Under the pieces are notes generated by a model that saw only the letters and a list, made by a program, of their open reading frames with translations, searched no databases and was not told where the DNA came from. Of a DNA stretch of 64,000 bases, positions 19,056 to 27,336 are shown in pieces (position 1 is the first letter of the stretch; the number at the start of each line of letters is the position of its first letter). The DNA lies in assembly GCA_000272025.2 (NCBI GenBank), contig AKCV02000011.1, positions 186,001 through 250,000 on the forward strand, read 5' to 3'. This stretch comes from Imbroritus primus (GTDB taxonomy: Bacteria; Pseudomonadota; Gammaproteobacteria; Burkholderiales; Burkholderiaceae). A program made the translations under genes and the position numbers.

Positions 19056-19990
19056 GCGACCGACTCCATGGCGGTATCAGCCACCGCGCCTTCACGGCGC
19101 ATGATCTGCACGAACACGTCTTCCAGGTCGGCCTTCTGCACTTCCAGGTCCTCGATAACGCAGCCTGCCTCGCGGCATGTGGCCAGAATGCCTTCGACCT
19201 CATCGTAGCCGGACAACCGCAGGCGAATACCCTGCTCGGCCGGACGTCCCGGAATACGGCGTGCCTCGAGCGCTGGCGGCAAGGGTGCGCCGGACAGCGA
19301 CAGGGCCAGTTGCAACCCGGCAAACTGCTTGAGCAGGTTGCGCGTGGTATCGAGCGCCACCACGTCGCCAAACTTCAGCATGGCGATGCGGCCGCACAGC
19401 GACTCGGCCTCTTCCAGGTAGTGCGTGGTCAGGATGATCGTATGCCCCTCCCGATTGAGACGCGAAATGAATTTCCACAAAGTCTGCCGCAACTCCACAT
19501 CGACCCCGGCAGTCGGCTCGTCGAGCAGGATCACCGGCGGCCGGTGCACCAGTGCCTGGGCCACCAGTACGCGCCGCTTCATGCCCCCCGACAGGGCGCG
19601 CATGTTGGCGTCGGCCTTGCTGGTGAGGTCGAGGTTCGCCACGACCTCGTCGATCCAGTCGTCATTGCGGCGTAAACCGAAATAGCCAGACTGGATACGC
19701 AGGGTCTCACGCACCGTAAAAAACGGATCGAACACGAGCTCCTGTGGCACGACGCCCAGCAGCCGGCGCGCCATGCGATAGTCCGACACCACATCGTGCC
19801 CGAGCACGCTGACGCGTCCGGAGTCGGCGCGATTGAGTCCGGCGAGGATCGAGATCAGCGTCGTCTTGCCGGCGCCATTCGGGCCCAGCAGACCAAAAAA
19901 CTCGCCCTGCTCGACCGACAGGCTGACGCCCTTGAGCGCATGCAGGCTACGGTACGATTTGTGGACGTGACTGATTTCTATGGCTTTCAT
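19052..19990 (-). CDS. ABC transporter ATP-binding protein (partner of the ABC-2 permease)
   Basis: The ATPase drives the adjoining permease. From the ATG at 19990 it has 312 residues: Walker A GPNGAGKTTLISI, signature ALSGGMKRRVLVAQ, Walker B VILLDEPTAGVDVE and the H-loop TTHYLEEAE. A C-terminal extension of about 80 residues after the nucleotide domain is common in ABC-2 drug or polysaccharide exporters. A TTG two codons earlier is an alternative start. A spacer of 218 bases separates it from mlaB. Confidence 0.93.
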   Translation of the reverse strand: MKAIEISHVHKSYRSLHALKGVSLSVEQGEFFGLLGPNGAGKTTLISILAGLNRADSGRVSVLGHDVVSDYRMARRLLGVVPQELVFDPFFTVRETLRIQSGYFGLRRNDDWIDEVVANLDLTSKADANMRALSGGMKRRVLVAQALVHRPPVILLDEPTAGVDVELRQTLWKFISRLNREGHTIILTTHYLEEAESLCGRIAMLKFGDVVALDTTRNLLKQFAGLQLALSLSGAPLPPALEARRIPGRPAEQGIRLRLSGYDEVEGILATCREAGCVIEDLEVQKADLEDVFVQIMRREGAVADTAMESVA

Positions 19991-20208
19991 GGCCAATCCG
20001 GGCGGACCCGCGCGCCGGCAAACGTCCCGGCATCACGACACATGGTCATGCGCCAGCAGAATGCGACGGGGGCAAGAGATGAACAACCTGAGATTATAGG
20101 GGATGGCGGCCCTGGCCTGCTGAATGCCATGCACCTGGCGGCGCATGGATTGGCAACAGAATGTGACCGTAAAACCGCTTAAAAGACCACTTACCGGGCG
20201 AACACGCG

Positions 20209-20514
20209 TCAGTGTGCGACGGTGGCGGTCGCGGCATTAGCGGCCAACGCGGCGGTCTGGAAGCCGAGCAGCTCCGCCACACCATAGACCGAGGCGAGAC
20301 TGAGCAGTTGCGCCGGCGGCCGCTGGATCACGAGTTGCCGTTGCTGCGCCTGCGCCGCTCGCTGCCAGCCCAGCAGCACGGCAATGGCGGCGGAGTCGAT
20401 CTGCGTCAAGGCACCGCAGTCGACCGACAAATCACCATGCGCCAATTGAGCGAGCCCTTCCTGGAGGGTTTCTGTGGCATTGCGATTGGTCAGGGCAGCG
20501 GCGAGCGTCAGCAT
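20209..20514 (-). CDS. mlaB: STAS-domain protein MlaB
   Basis: MlaB is the cytosolic STAS subunit that stabilises the MlaFE complex. The ATG at 20514 gives 101 residues. The core GDLSVDCGALTQIDSAAIAVLLGWQRAAQ matches a STAS domain, with a serine (DSAA) at the usual phosphorylatable position. It is 62 bases after mlaC and closes the mla set. The assignment rests on fold motifs and on position. Confidence 0.85.
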   Translation of the reverse strand: MLTLAAALTNRNATETLQEGLAQLAHGDLSVDCGALTQIDSAAIAVLLGWQRAAQAQQRQLVIQRPPAQLLSLASVYGVAELLGFQTAALAANAATATVAH

Positions 20515-20576
20515 GGTGCAATCCAGAACGAAACAGGGAGTCCCCGGCACGGCCGGGGCCCGGGATCAGCAGGGAA

Positions 20577-21206
20577 TCAGGACTTGGCAGCAGCCAGCTG
20601 GCGGTTGCGGTCCTGCAGGAACTTCAGCAGGCCATCGATGCCCTGCTGGCTGATCATCTGGCTGAACTGGCTGCGATACGCCTCGATCAGCCAAGCGCCC
20701 AGCACGTTGATGTCATAGACCTTCCAACCGGCGGCGGTCTTTTCCAGGCGGTAGTCGAGCTGGATCGGTTCGCCGTTGTTGATGACCTGGGTCCGCACGA
20801 CCACATCGGTGTCCTCGGGCGCGGCGCGGAACGGGCGGTACTGCACGGTCTGATCGCGAATCTGCGAGATCGCGCCGGCATAGGTACGTACCAGCAGTTT
20901 CTTGAACTCGTCGGTAATCTGCGCCTGCTGCTGCGGCGTGGCTTGCGACCAGGCACGGCCCATCACGAGCTGGGTGGTTTTCTGGAAATTGGCATAGGGC
21001 ACGATCTTCTGATCGACCAGCGCGATGATCTTGGGCACATTGCCGGCCTGGATATCCTTATCGGCCTTGACCGAGGTCATCACATCATTCACCAGGGACT
21101 TGACCAGGCCATCAGGCGTGGTGGCATCCTGCGGCGCCGCAGCGGCACCCACGGCGACCAGCGTCAGGAGCGATGCCAACAGGGGAGCAAGAAGCTTCTT
21201 CAACAT
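20577..21206 (-). CDS. mlaC: Periplasmic phospholipid-binding protein MlaC
   Basis: MlaC ferries phospholipids between the outer-membrane MlaA complex and the inner-membrane MlaFEDB complex. The 209-residue protein has a signal peptide (about residues 1-24, cleaved after AAA-like sequence), then the MlaC fold with VDQKIVPYANFQKTTQLVMG and VNVLGAWLIEAYRSQF-like C-terminal part (the sequence reads INVLGAWLIEAYRSQF). A 202-base gap separates it from mlaA. Confidence 0.95.
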   Translation of the reverse strand: MLKKLLAPLLASLLTLVAVGAAAAPQDATTPDGLVKSLVNDVMTSVKADKDIQAGNVPKIIALVDQKIVPYANFQKTTQLVMGRAWSQATPQQQAQITDEFKKLLVRTYAGAISQIRDQTVQYRPFRAAPEDTDVVVRTQVINNGEPIQLDYRLEKTAAGWKVYDINVLGAWLIEAYRSQFSQMISQQGIDGLLKFLQDRNRQLAAAKS

Positions 21207-21408
21207 GAACAGTCCTTTACAGAGTTAAGGGCAGACCACTTGCCCGACCACGTCACGCAGTGCCGGACATTGCATTGGACGATGGCAGGTCTGCGCAAGT
21301 TCGTCGAACCTCCGCCAAATCACGCGAGATTCACAAAATGTTGCAAAGAAATGCGCGCGTTTTGCGATGGCAGACATTGCCTGCGCGCATCCATCACCAT
21401 CCGGTCAG

Positions 21409-22188
21409 TTACTTCGACTGGACATCCGTTCCATCAGCCGGCGCGGCCGGTGCGGGATCGCTTGTGGAATCAGACGGTGCCGGCGGAAGCGGCGGATTGC
21501 CGTCGTACACCAGGTATTCGCGGCGCTGCAGGTAGCTATCACGCAGGAAACTGTATTTGTCCAGCGCCGCCGCTTCGAGCAGCGAGGTGGTGCCAAGCAG
21601 GCGTGAGCGCTTGTCGATCACGAACAGCCCCGCCAGCGAGTATTGCAGGGCTGTGCTGTCCATATAGGCGAGCGGCTCCAGCTGCAGGTCCACCAGCATG
21701 CCCGCGGTATCGCGCACCGTACTTGGTCCGAGCAGCGGCAACACCATGTACGGGCCGGACGGCAGGCCCCAGTAGCCGAGCGTCTGGCCGAAGTCTTCCT
21801 TGTACTTGGGCAGGCCCGCCGGCGTGGCGATATCGATCAGGCCGCCAAGGCCGAACACGGAATTGATCGCGACACGCATGGTGTCTTCCGCCGCACGGCC
21901 GGGCTTGGCCTGCAGCAGATTGTTGACCGCCGAATACATGTCGCTGAAATTCGAAAAGACATTGCCCACCGCTGTCCGCACCGGCGACGGCACGTAATCG
22001 GCGTAGAGTTGCGCCACCGGCTTGATGATGCCGGTATCGAGATCCTCGTTGATGCGGTGGATTTCGCGGTTCATCGGCTCAAGCGGATCGCGCGGATTGG
22101 CATTCGGCCCGGTAGCACAGGCCGAGAGCGTAGCGATCATGACAGCAGCAGCCAGCGCGCGGGGACGGAAAAAGGCGGCAGGGTTCAC
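21409..22188 (-). CDS. mlaA: Outer-membrane lipoprotein MlaA (VacJ)
   Basis: MlaA sits in the inner leaflet of the outer membrane and removes misplaced phospholipids, passing them to MlaC. The 259-residue protein has a lipoprotein signal with lipobox LSAC (Cys24). DPLEPMNREIHRINEDLD and the amphipathic motif DFGQTLGYWGLPSGPYMVLP are typical. Unlike E. coli, where vacJ is remote, here it lies inside the mla operon between mlaD and mlaC. The Pro/Asp-rich tail after residue 235 is variable in the family. Confidence 0.95.
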   Translation of the reverse strand: MNPAAFFRPRALAAAVMIATLSACATGPNANPRDPLEPMNREIHRINEDLDTGIIKPVAQLYADYVPSPVRTAVGNVFSNFSDMYSAVNNLLQAKPGRAAEDTMRVAINSVFGLGGLIDIATPAGLPKYKEDFGQTLGYWGLPSGPYMVLPLLGPSTVRDTAGMLVDLQLEPLAYMDSTALQYSLAGLFVIDKRSRLLGTTSLLEAAALDKYSFLRDSYLQRREYLVYDGNPPLPPAPSDSTSDPAPAAPADGTDVQSK

Positions 22189-22218
22189 GGAAGCATCCTG
22201 GAGTAAACGGTCTTGTTG

Positions 22219-22758
22219 TTATGGTAGGGCAGGCTGCGGCGGCAAGCCGGGCGGGGTGAGCGTAGGTGCAGCCGGTGCAGCCGGCGCTGCTTTTTCGCCA
22301 CCCGCGTCGGCAGCCTTGTTATAGAGGAACTGGCCGATCAGGTTCTCGAGTACCACGGCCGACTGCGTCATGGTGATGCGGTTGCCATCGGCCAGCATGG
22401 CCTCGTCGCCACCTGCCTCGAGGCCTACGTACTGCTCGCCAAGCAGGCCGGAAGTCAGGATCTTGGCGGACGAGTCCTTGGGAAACTTGTAGCGCTTCTC
22501 GATGTTCATCACCACGGTCGCCTGGTAGGTCTTGTCGTCAAAACGGATCTCGGCGATCCGGCCGACCACGACCCCGGCGCTTTTCACCGGCGCGCGCGGC
22601 TTGAGGCCGCCGATGTTGTCGAAACGGGCGAGCACCTGGTAGGTGGGCTCGAAGGACAGGGAGCTCATGTTGCCCGCCTTGAGCGCCAGAAACAGCAGGG
22701 CCGCCGCGCCGATCAGCACAAACAGCCCCACCCAGAAATCGAGCACATTCTTCTTCAT
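22219..22758 (-). CDS. mlaD: MCE-domain protein MlaD
   Basis: MlaD forms a hexameric ring anchored in the inner membrane that connects MlaFE with MlaC. The 179-residue protein has an N-terminal membrane helix (VLDFWVGLFVLIGAAALLFL) and one MCE domain with YQVLARFDNIGGLKPRAPV and SGLLGEQYVGLEAGG. A short Ala/Pro-rich tail follows. It is 12 bases after mlaE. Confidence 0.96.
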   Translation of the reverse strand: MKKNVLDFWVGLFVLIGAAALLFLALKAGNMSSLSFEPTYQVLARFDNIGGLKPRAPVKSAGVVVGRIAEIRFDDKTYQATVVMNIEKRYKFPKDSSAKILTSGLLGEQYVGLEAGGDEAMLADGNRITMTQSAVVLENLIGQFLYNKAADAGGEKAAPAAPAAPTLTPPGLPPQPALP

Positions 22759-22770
22759 GATTGTTGTCCG

Positions 22771-23541
22771 TCAGGTGCTGAACATCAACGCGGTCAGCAA
22801 AAAATCGAGGCCGAGCACGGCCAGCGAACTGAGCACCACGGTACGCGTGGTGGCACGCGATACGCCCTCGGGCGTCGGTTTCGCCTCATACCCCTGGTAC
22901 ACGGCGATGAACGTCACTGCCACGCCAAACACCAGGCTTTTCAATACACCATTCAGCACGTCGTCGAACACATCGACGCCGCCCTGCATCTGCGACCAGA
23001 ACGCGCCTGAATCGACGCCGATCAGCTGGACACCGACGATATAGCCGCCCATGACGCCCACCGCACTGAAGATCGCGGCGAGGATCGGCATGGCCAGCAC
23101 GCCGGCCCAGAACCGCGGCGCAAGCACGCGCTGCAGCGGGTTCACCGCCATCATCTCCATGGCGCTCAACTGCTCACCGGCCTTCATCAGTCCGATTTCC
23201 GCCGTCAGCGAGGTACCGGCGCGCCCGGCGAACAGCAAGGCGGTCACCACAGGGCCGAGCTCGCGCACCAGCGACAGGGCCACCAGCAGGCCAAGCGCCT
23301 GCTCCGACCCATAGCGGTTGAGCGTGTAATACCCCTGCAACCCCAGCACGAAGCCAACGAACAGGCCAGACACGGCGATGATCACGAAAGACCGGTTGCC
23401 GACGAAGAACATCTGGTCCACGATCAGCTGAAAACGGCGCAGGGCCGCCGGACTCATGCCCAGCACGACGAAGAACAGCCGTGTCGCATGGCCAAGGTCG
23501 ACGATCGTCTCGCGGACCTTGGCGCCAATCGCCGAAATCAT
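22771..23541 (-). CDS. mlaE: Phospholipid transport permease MlaE
   Basis: MlaE is the inner-membrane permease of the phospholipid ABC transporter. The 256-residue protein has the MlaE (DUF140) layout with FVLGLQGYYTLNRYGSEQAL, the conserved RELGPVVTALLFAGRAGTSL and EIGLMKAGEQLSAMEMMAV coupling region. It overlaps mlaF by 4 bases. Confidence 0.96.
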   Translation of the reverse strand: MISAIGAKVRETIVDLGHATRLFFVVLGMSPAALRRFQLIVDQMFFVGNRSFVIIAVSGLFVGFVLGLQGYYTLNRYGSEQALGLLVALSLVRELGPVVTALLFAGRAGTSLTAEIGLMKAGEQLSAMEMMAVNPLQRVLAPRFWAGVLAMPILAAIFSAVGVMGGYIVGVQLIGVDSGAFWSQMQGGVDVFDDVLNGVLKSLVFGVAVTFIAVYQGYEAKPTPEGVSRATTRTVVLSSLAVLGLDFLLTALMFST

Positions 23542-24359
23542 GTGCGCTCCCCTTGCGTCAGGCCGAAATCGTTCGCCAGTCCCGCGCCGGGATAGTGGAA
23601 CGGCACCGGGCCGTCAGCCTGGGCGTCGACGAACTGCCGCACGAACGGATCTGAAGACGCCCGCAGGGCTTGGGGCTCGCCTTCCGCGGCAATGCGGCCA
23701 TTGGCAATGAAGTAAACGTAGTCGGCGATCTGAAAGGTTTCATGCACGTCGTGCGAGACGATGATCGACGTCGCACCGAGTGCATCGTTGAGCTGCCGGA
23801 TCAGCTTGGCCGTGAGCCCCAGCGAGATCGGATCGAGGCCGGCAAACGGCTCGTCGTACATGATCAGGGACGGATCGAGCGCAATCGCCCGCGCCAGCGC
23901 CACACGCCGCGCCATGCCACCGGAGATCTGCGAGGGCTGAAGGTCGCGTGCGCCGCGCAGCCCCACCGCGTTCAGTTTGAGCAGCACGAGGTCGCGGATC
24001 ATGGCCTCGGGCAGATCGGTGTGCTCGCGCAGCGGAAACGCCACATTGTCGAACACCGACATGTCGGTGAACAACGCGCCGAACTGGAATAGCATGCCCA
24101 TCTGGCGGCGCGCCTCGTACAGCGCACGCGTAGACATGGCGGGAATGTTGTCGCCGTTGAACAGCACCTCGCCCTGCTGCGGACGAACCTGGCCGCCAAT
24201 CAGCCGCAATACCGTGGTCTTGCCACAGCCTGACCCGCCCATCACGGCCACGACCTTGCCGCGCGGGAAATGCATGTTCAACCCGGAAAGAATGGTTCTT
24301 TCACCGGGTTGATAAGCAAAATCGACGTTGCGCAAGGCAACAACAGGAGTATCTGACAA
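23538..24359 (-). CDS. mlaF: Phospholipid transport ATPase MlaF
   Basis: MlaF powers the transporter. The 273-residue protein has Walker A GGSGCGKTTVLRL, the signature ISGGMARRVALARA typical of MlaF, and Walker B LIMYDEPFAGLDP. The likely start is a TTG at 24359 beginning MSDTPVVALRNVDF; I see no ATG or strong Shine-Dalgarno in range. It is first in mlaFEDACB, with a TATAAT box about 30 bases upstream. Confidence 0.93.
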   Translation of the reverse strand: MSDTPVVALRNVDFAYQPGERTILSGLNMHFPRGKVVAVMGGSGCGKTTVLRLIGGQVRPQQGEVLFNGDNIPAMSTRALYEARRQMGMLFQFGALFTDMSVFDNVAFPLREHTDLPEAMIRDLVLLKLNAVGLRGARDLQPSQISGGMARRVALARAIALDPSLIMYDEPFAGLDPISLGLTAKLIRQLNDALGATSIIVSHDVHETFQIADYVYFIANGRIAAEGEPQALRASSDPFVRQFVDAQADGPVPFHYPGAGLANDFGLTQGERT

Positions 24360-24388
24360 GGGCGCGGACCGATTTCGGGAGAGTCGCC

Positions 24389-24433
24389 ATTATAAAAGGG
24401 ATCAGCTCTGTTCGTTTCCAAGTGCGTGGAAAC
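24389..24433 (-). promoter_or_regulatory. Putative mla promoter with a 20-base palindrome
   Basis: On the minus strand a perfect TATAAT (24394 to 24389) lies about 30 bases before mlaF. Upstream, GTTTCCA (24414-24420) and TGGAAAC (24427-24433) form a perfect 7-bp inverted repeat with a 6-base spacer, covering the place where a -35 would be. No good -35 hexamer is seen, which suits an activator- or repressor-controlled promoter. The control is inference. Confidence 0.5.
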
Positions 24434-24489
24434 ATCACATTCCTTGGTGGGAATTGACAATATTTTGCGTTTTTTGGAAAGCTCGACCG

Positions 24490-25542
24490 TCATTCCGCCA
24501 GCGCGGGCGTTTCGCCCAGTCGCGCCGTTCGATGCCATCGGCTCGCATCATCGTGCAATGTCGCCGCGAACGACTGCGGCGTATCCACCAGCGGCACCAG
24601 ACCGGCCACGGCCAGACGCTCGCGCACATCGGCCGATGTCAGTGTGCGCCGCAGCTCACTGGCCAGGCGCTGGACGATCGCCTGGGGGGTGCGAGGTGGC
24701 GCGAACAACCCCAGCCACTGCTCGGCCGTGTAGCCGTCGTAGCCTGATTCGCGAAAGGTGGGAACCGCCGGCAAGAGCGCCGAACGCGCCTCGCCGGTCG
24801 CGGCTATCACCCGCAGCTTACCGCTGCGGACCTGGGCCTGTACCGAGGGCAGGGCACAGAAACATGCACTGATGCGGCCCGCCAGCATGTCCTGCACCAC
24901 AGCAGCCTCACCCTTGGCGGCCAATTGCGGCACGTCACCCTGCCGGCTCGCCCGGTCGGTATATAGCCAGGCCAGGCTGCCAGCTGTCCCGTATCCGTAG
25001 CTATAGGCTTGCGGCCGGCTGCGCAGCAGCGCCAGCCACTCGGCGACAGTGTGCGCGGGAATACGGGCGTCGATCACCAGGAACAGGGGCGCGATCGCCA
25101 CGCGGCCCACCGGTGTGAGGTCGCGCGCCGGATCGGGCGCGCGCGGCTCGCGCCCCGGCTGGAGGGCGAGGCTGGCCTGCTGCAGCAACAGCACATGGCC
25201 ATCTGCGGCAGCCCGGGCCACGGCCTCGCTGGCCACGGCGCCATTGGCGCCGAGCCGGTTGGACACCGTCACGGGCACGTCCATCTGCCGAGTAAGGCGT
25301 TCGGCCAGCAGTTGCGCCAGGACATCCTGCGCGCCGCCCGGCGGAAAGGGGATGACAAGATCGATGCTGCGCGCCGGATATCCCGAAGGGCCAGTCAACA
25401 GAGGCGCGACAGCGAGCGCCTCGGCGCCGGCGCCCTGCATGAGGCCGCCTGCCAGCAACAGCCCGGCGAGCAGGTGGATGAAGACAGACCAACCTGCCAA
25501 CCTGCGCAATCGACAAACGGCATGGCAAGGCATGTCGGACAT
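24490..25542 (-). CDS. Bug-family (TctC-like) periplasmic solute-binding protein
   Basis: The ATG at 25542 has GGGAG upstream and gives 350 residues. An N-terminal hydrophobic segment (about residues 16-35) is a signal peptide. The mature part starts with YPARSIDLVIPFPPGGAQDVLAQ, the hallmark of Bug/TctC proteins that bind carboxylates or amides in tripartite tricarboxylate transport. No TctA or TctB membrane genes lie nearby, as is common for the hundreds of orphan Bug genes in Burkholderiales. The ligand is unknown. It sits between gltD and mlaF. Confidence 0.9.
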   Translation of the reverse strand: MSDMPCHAVCRLRRLAGWSVFIHLLAGLLLAGGLMQGAGAEALAVAPLLTGPSGYPARSIDLVIPFPPGGAQDVLAQLLAERLTRQMDVPVTVSNRLGANGAVASEAVARAAADGHVLLLQQASLALQPGREPRAPDPARDLTPVGRVAIAPLFLVIDARIPAHTVAEWLALLRSRPQAYSYGYGTAGSLAWLYTDRASRQGDVPQLAAKGEAAVVQDMLAGRISACFCALPSVQAQVRSGKLRVIAATGEARSALLPAVPTFRESGYDGYTAEQWLGLFAPPRTPQAIVQRLASELRRTLTSADVRERLAVAGLVPLVDTPQSFAATLHDDASRWHRTARLGETPALAE

Positions 25543-25674
25543 GGCAAGTCGCTCCCGAAGGCAATTGCGGGCGCAAGCCACCACGCGCCGCAATCGTCAG
25601 GAGATTGTAGGCATGACGATGGCGTGCTGATTACCCATGTAAACCATGAGCGGATCCAGGCTGGGCAAAGAAAG

Positions 25675-25693
25675 ACGGGGCCGACGGCCCCGT
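25675..25693 (-). terminator. Rho-independent terminator after gltBD
   Basis: ACGGGGCC (25675-25682) and GGCCCCGT (25686-25693) form an 8-bp GC-rich stem with a 3-base loop, followed on the minus strand by CTTTCTTTG. It lies 75 bases after the gltD stop. Confidence 0.75.
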
Positions 25694-25767
25694 TGGAAGC
25701 GCCAGTCCCCGGTGGGCTGACGCGTACCGGCCAGGCGAACCCGACCGGAATGCCATGTCAAGGCGCC

Positions 25768-27231
25768 TCAGCGCGGCAATTCGGAATGCCCCATCAGGTA
25801 GGCATCGACGGTACGCGCGGCCTGGCGGCCTTCGCGGATGGCCCAGACCACAAGCGACTGGCCGCGGCGCATGTCGCCGGCAGCGAATACCTTGGGCACG
25901 TTGGTGGCATAGGCCTGTTCACCTTCCGTGGCCGCCTTGGCGTTCTGGCGGGCATCACGGTCGACGCCGAAGGCCTCGAGCACCGAGCCGACCGGGTTGG
26001 TAAAGCCCATGGCCAGCAGCACGAGGTCGGCCTTCAGCGTGAACTCGCTGCCGGCAACTTCCTGCATGCGGCCGTCCTTCCACTCGACGCGAACTGCCGT
26101 CAAGCCGGTGACCTTGCCATTTTCGCCCGTCAGCGCCTTGGTCGCTACCGACCAGTCACGCTCGCAACCCTCTTCGTGCGACGACGAGGTGCGCAGCTTG
26201 ATCGGCCAATACGGCCAGACCAGCGGCTTGTTCTCGGATTCGGGCGGCTGCGGCAGCAGCTCGAATTGCGTCACCGAGGCGGCGCCGTGACGATTGGACG
26301 TGCCCACGCAATCCGAGCCCGTATCGCCGCCGCCGATCACGATGACGTGCTTGCCGTCTGCACGGATCGGGTTCTTGCCGTCGCCGGCCACTTCCTTGTT
26401 CTGCGGGATCAGGAATTCGAGCGCATAGTGCACGCCTTTCAGTTCGCGGCCTGGCACCGGGAGATCGCGCGGTACTTCGGATCCACCGGTCAGCAGCACG
26501 GCATCGAACTGGTCGAGCAGCGACTGTGCGGAAACCACTTCACGCGCGTCGTTGACGATGCCTGCCGGCATGTTGTCGCTGCCCACCAGCACGCCGGTAC
26601 GGAAGGTCACGCCTTCGGCCTGCATCTGCGCCATGCGGCGGTCGATCAGGGTCTTTTCGAGCTTGAAATCGGGAATGCCGTAGCGCAGCAGGCCGCCAAT
26701 ACGGTCGTTCTTCTCGAACAGCGTCACGTCATGGCCCACGCGCGCCAACTGCTGCGCCGCTGCCATCCCGGCGGGTCCGGAGCCGACCACGGCCACCGTC
26801 TTGCCGGTCTTGTGCGCCGGCACCTGCGGCTCGACCCAACCCTCTTCCCAGGCCTTGTCGATGATCGCGTGCTCGATCGACTTGATACCCACCGGCTCGT
26901 CGTTGATACCGAGCGTACAGGCAGCTTCGCACGGCGCCGGGCAGATACGGCCCGTGAACTCGGGGAAGTTGTTCGTGGAATGCAGCACCTCGATGGCGCT
27001 CTTCCAGTCCTGGCGATACACCAGGTCATTGAAGTCCGGGATGATGTTGTTCACCGGACAGCCGTTGTTGCAGAACGGAATGCCGCAATCCATGCAGCGC
27101 GCGCCCTGGAGCTTGGCGGCCTGGTCATCCAGCGCCAGCACGAATTCCTTGTAGTGGCGCACACGCTTTTCAGGCGCTTCATAGCCCTCGTTCTGGCGTG
27201 GAAATTCCAGAAAACCTGTTGCTTTTCCCAT
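25768..27231 (-). CDS. gltD: Glutamate synthase (NADPH) small subunit
   Basis: GltD takes electrons from NADPH through FAD and passes them by iron-sulfur clusters to GltB. The 487-residue protein has the N-terminal cysteine clusters [17 protein letters not shown] and [10 protein letters not shown] for 4Fe-4S, the FAD site [16 protein letters not shown] and the NADPH site [11 protein letters not shown]. It follows gltB by 105 bases and ends before a terminator. Confidence 0.97.
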   Translation of the reverse strand: MGKATGFLEFPRQNEGYEAPEKRVRHYKEFVLALDDQAAKLQGARCMDCGIPFCNNGCPVNNIIPDFNDLVYRQDWKSAIEVLHSTNNFPEFTGRICPAPCEAACTLGINDEPVGIKSIEHAIIDKAWEEGWVEPQVPAHKTGKTVAVVGSGPAGMAAAQQLARVGHDVTLFEKNDRIGGLLRYGIPDFKLEKTLIDRRMAQMQAEGVTFRTGVLVGSDNMPAGIVNDAREVVSAQSLLDQFDAVLLTGGSEVPRDLPVPGRELKGVHYALEFLIPQNKEVAGDGKNPIRADGKHVIVIGGGDTGSDCVGTSNRHGAASVTQFELLPQPPESENKPLVWPYWPIKLRTSSSHEEGCERDWSVATKALTGENGKVTGLTAVRVEWKDGRMQEVAGSEFTLKADLVLLAMGFTNPVGSVLEAFGVDRDARQNAKAATEGEQAYATNVPKVFAAGDMRRGQSLVVWAIREGRQAARTVDAYLMGHSELPR

Positions 27232-27336
27232 CTTGATTCCTTGTGGGGGAGGTCCGTGATATCGCAGACGCTCCGGTCATGCACTGCTTCTGCATTCTGC
27301 TGCGGCACCTGGACCGCAGCAGAATGGCAAACCCAA

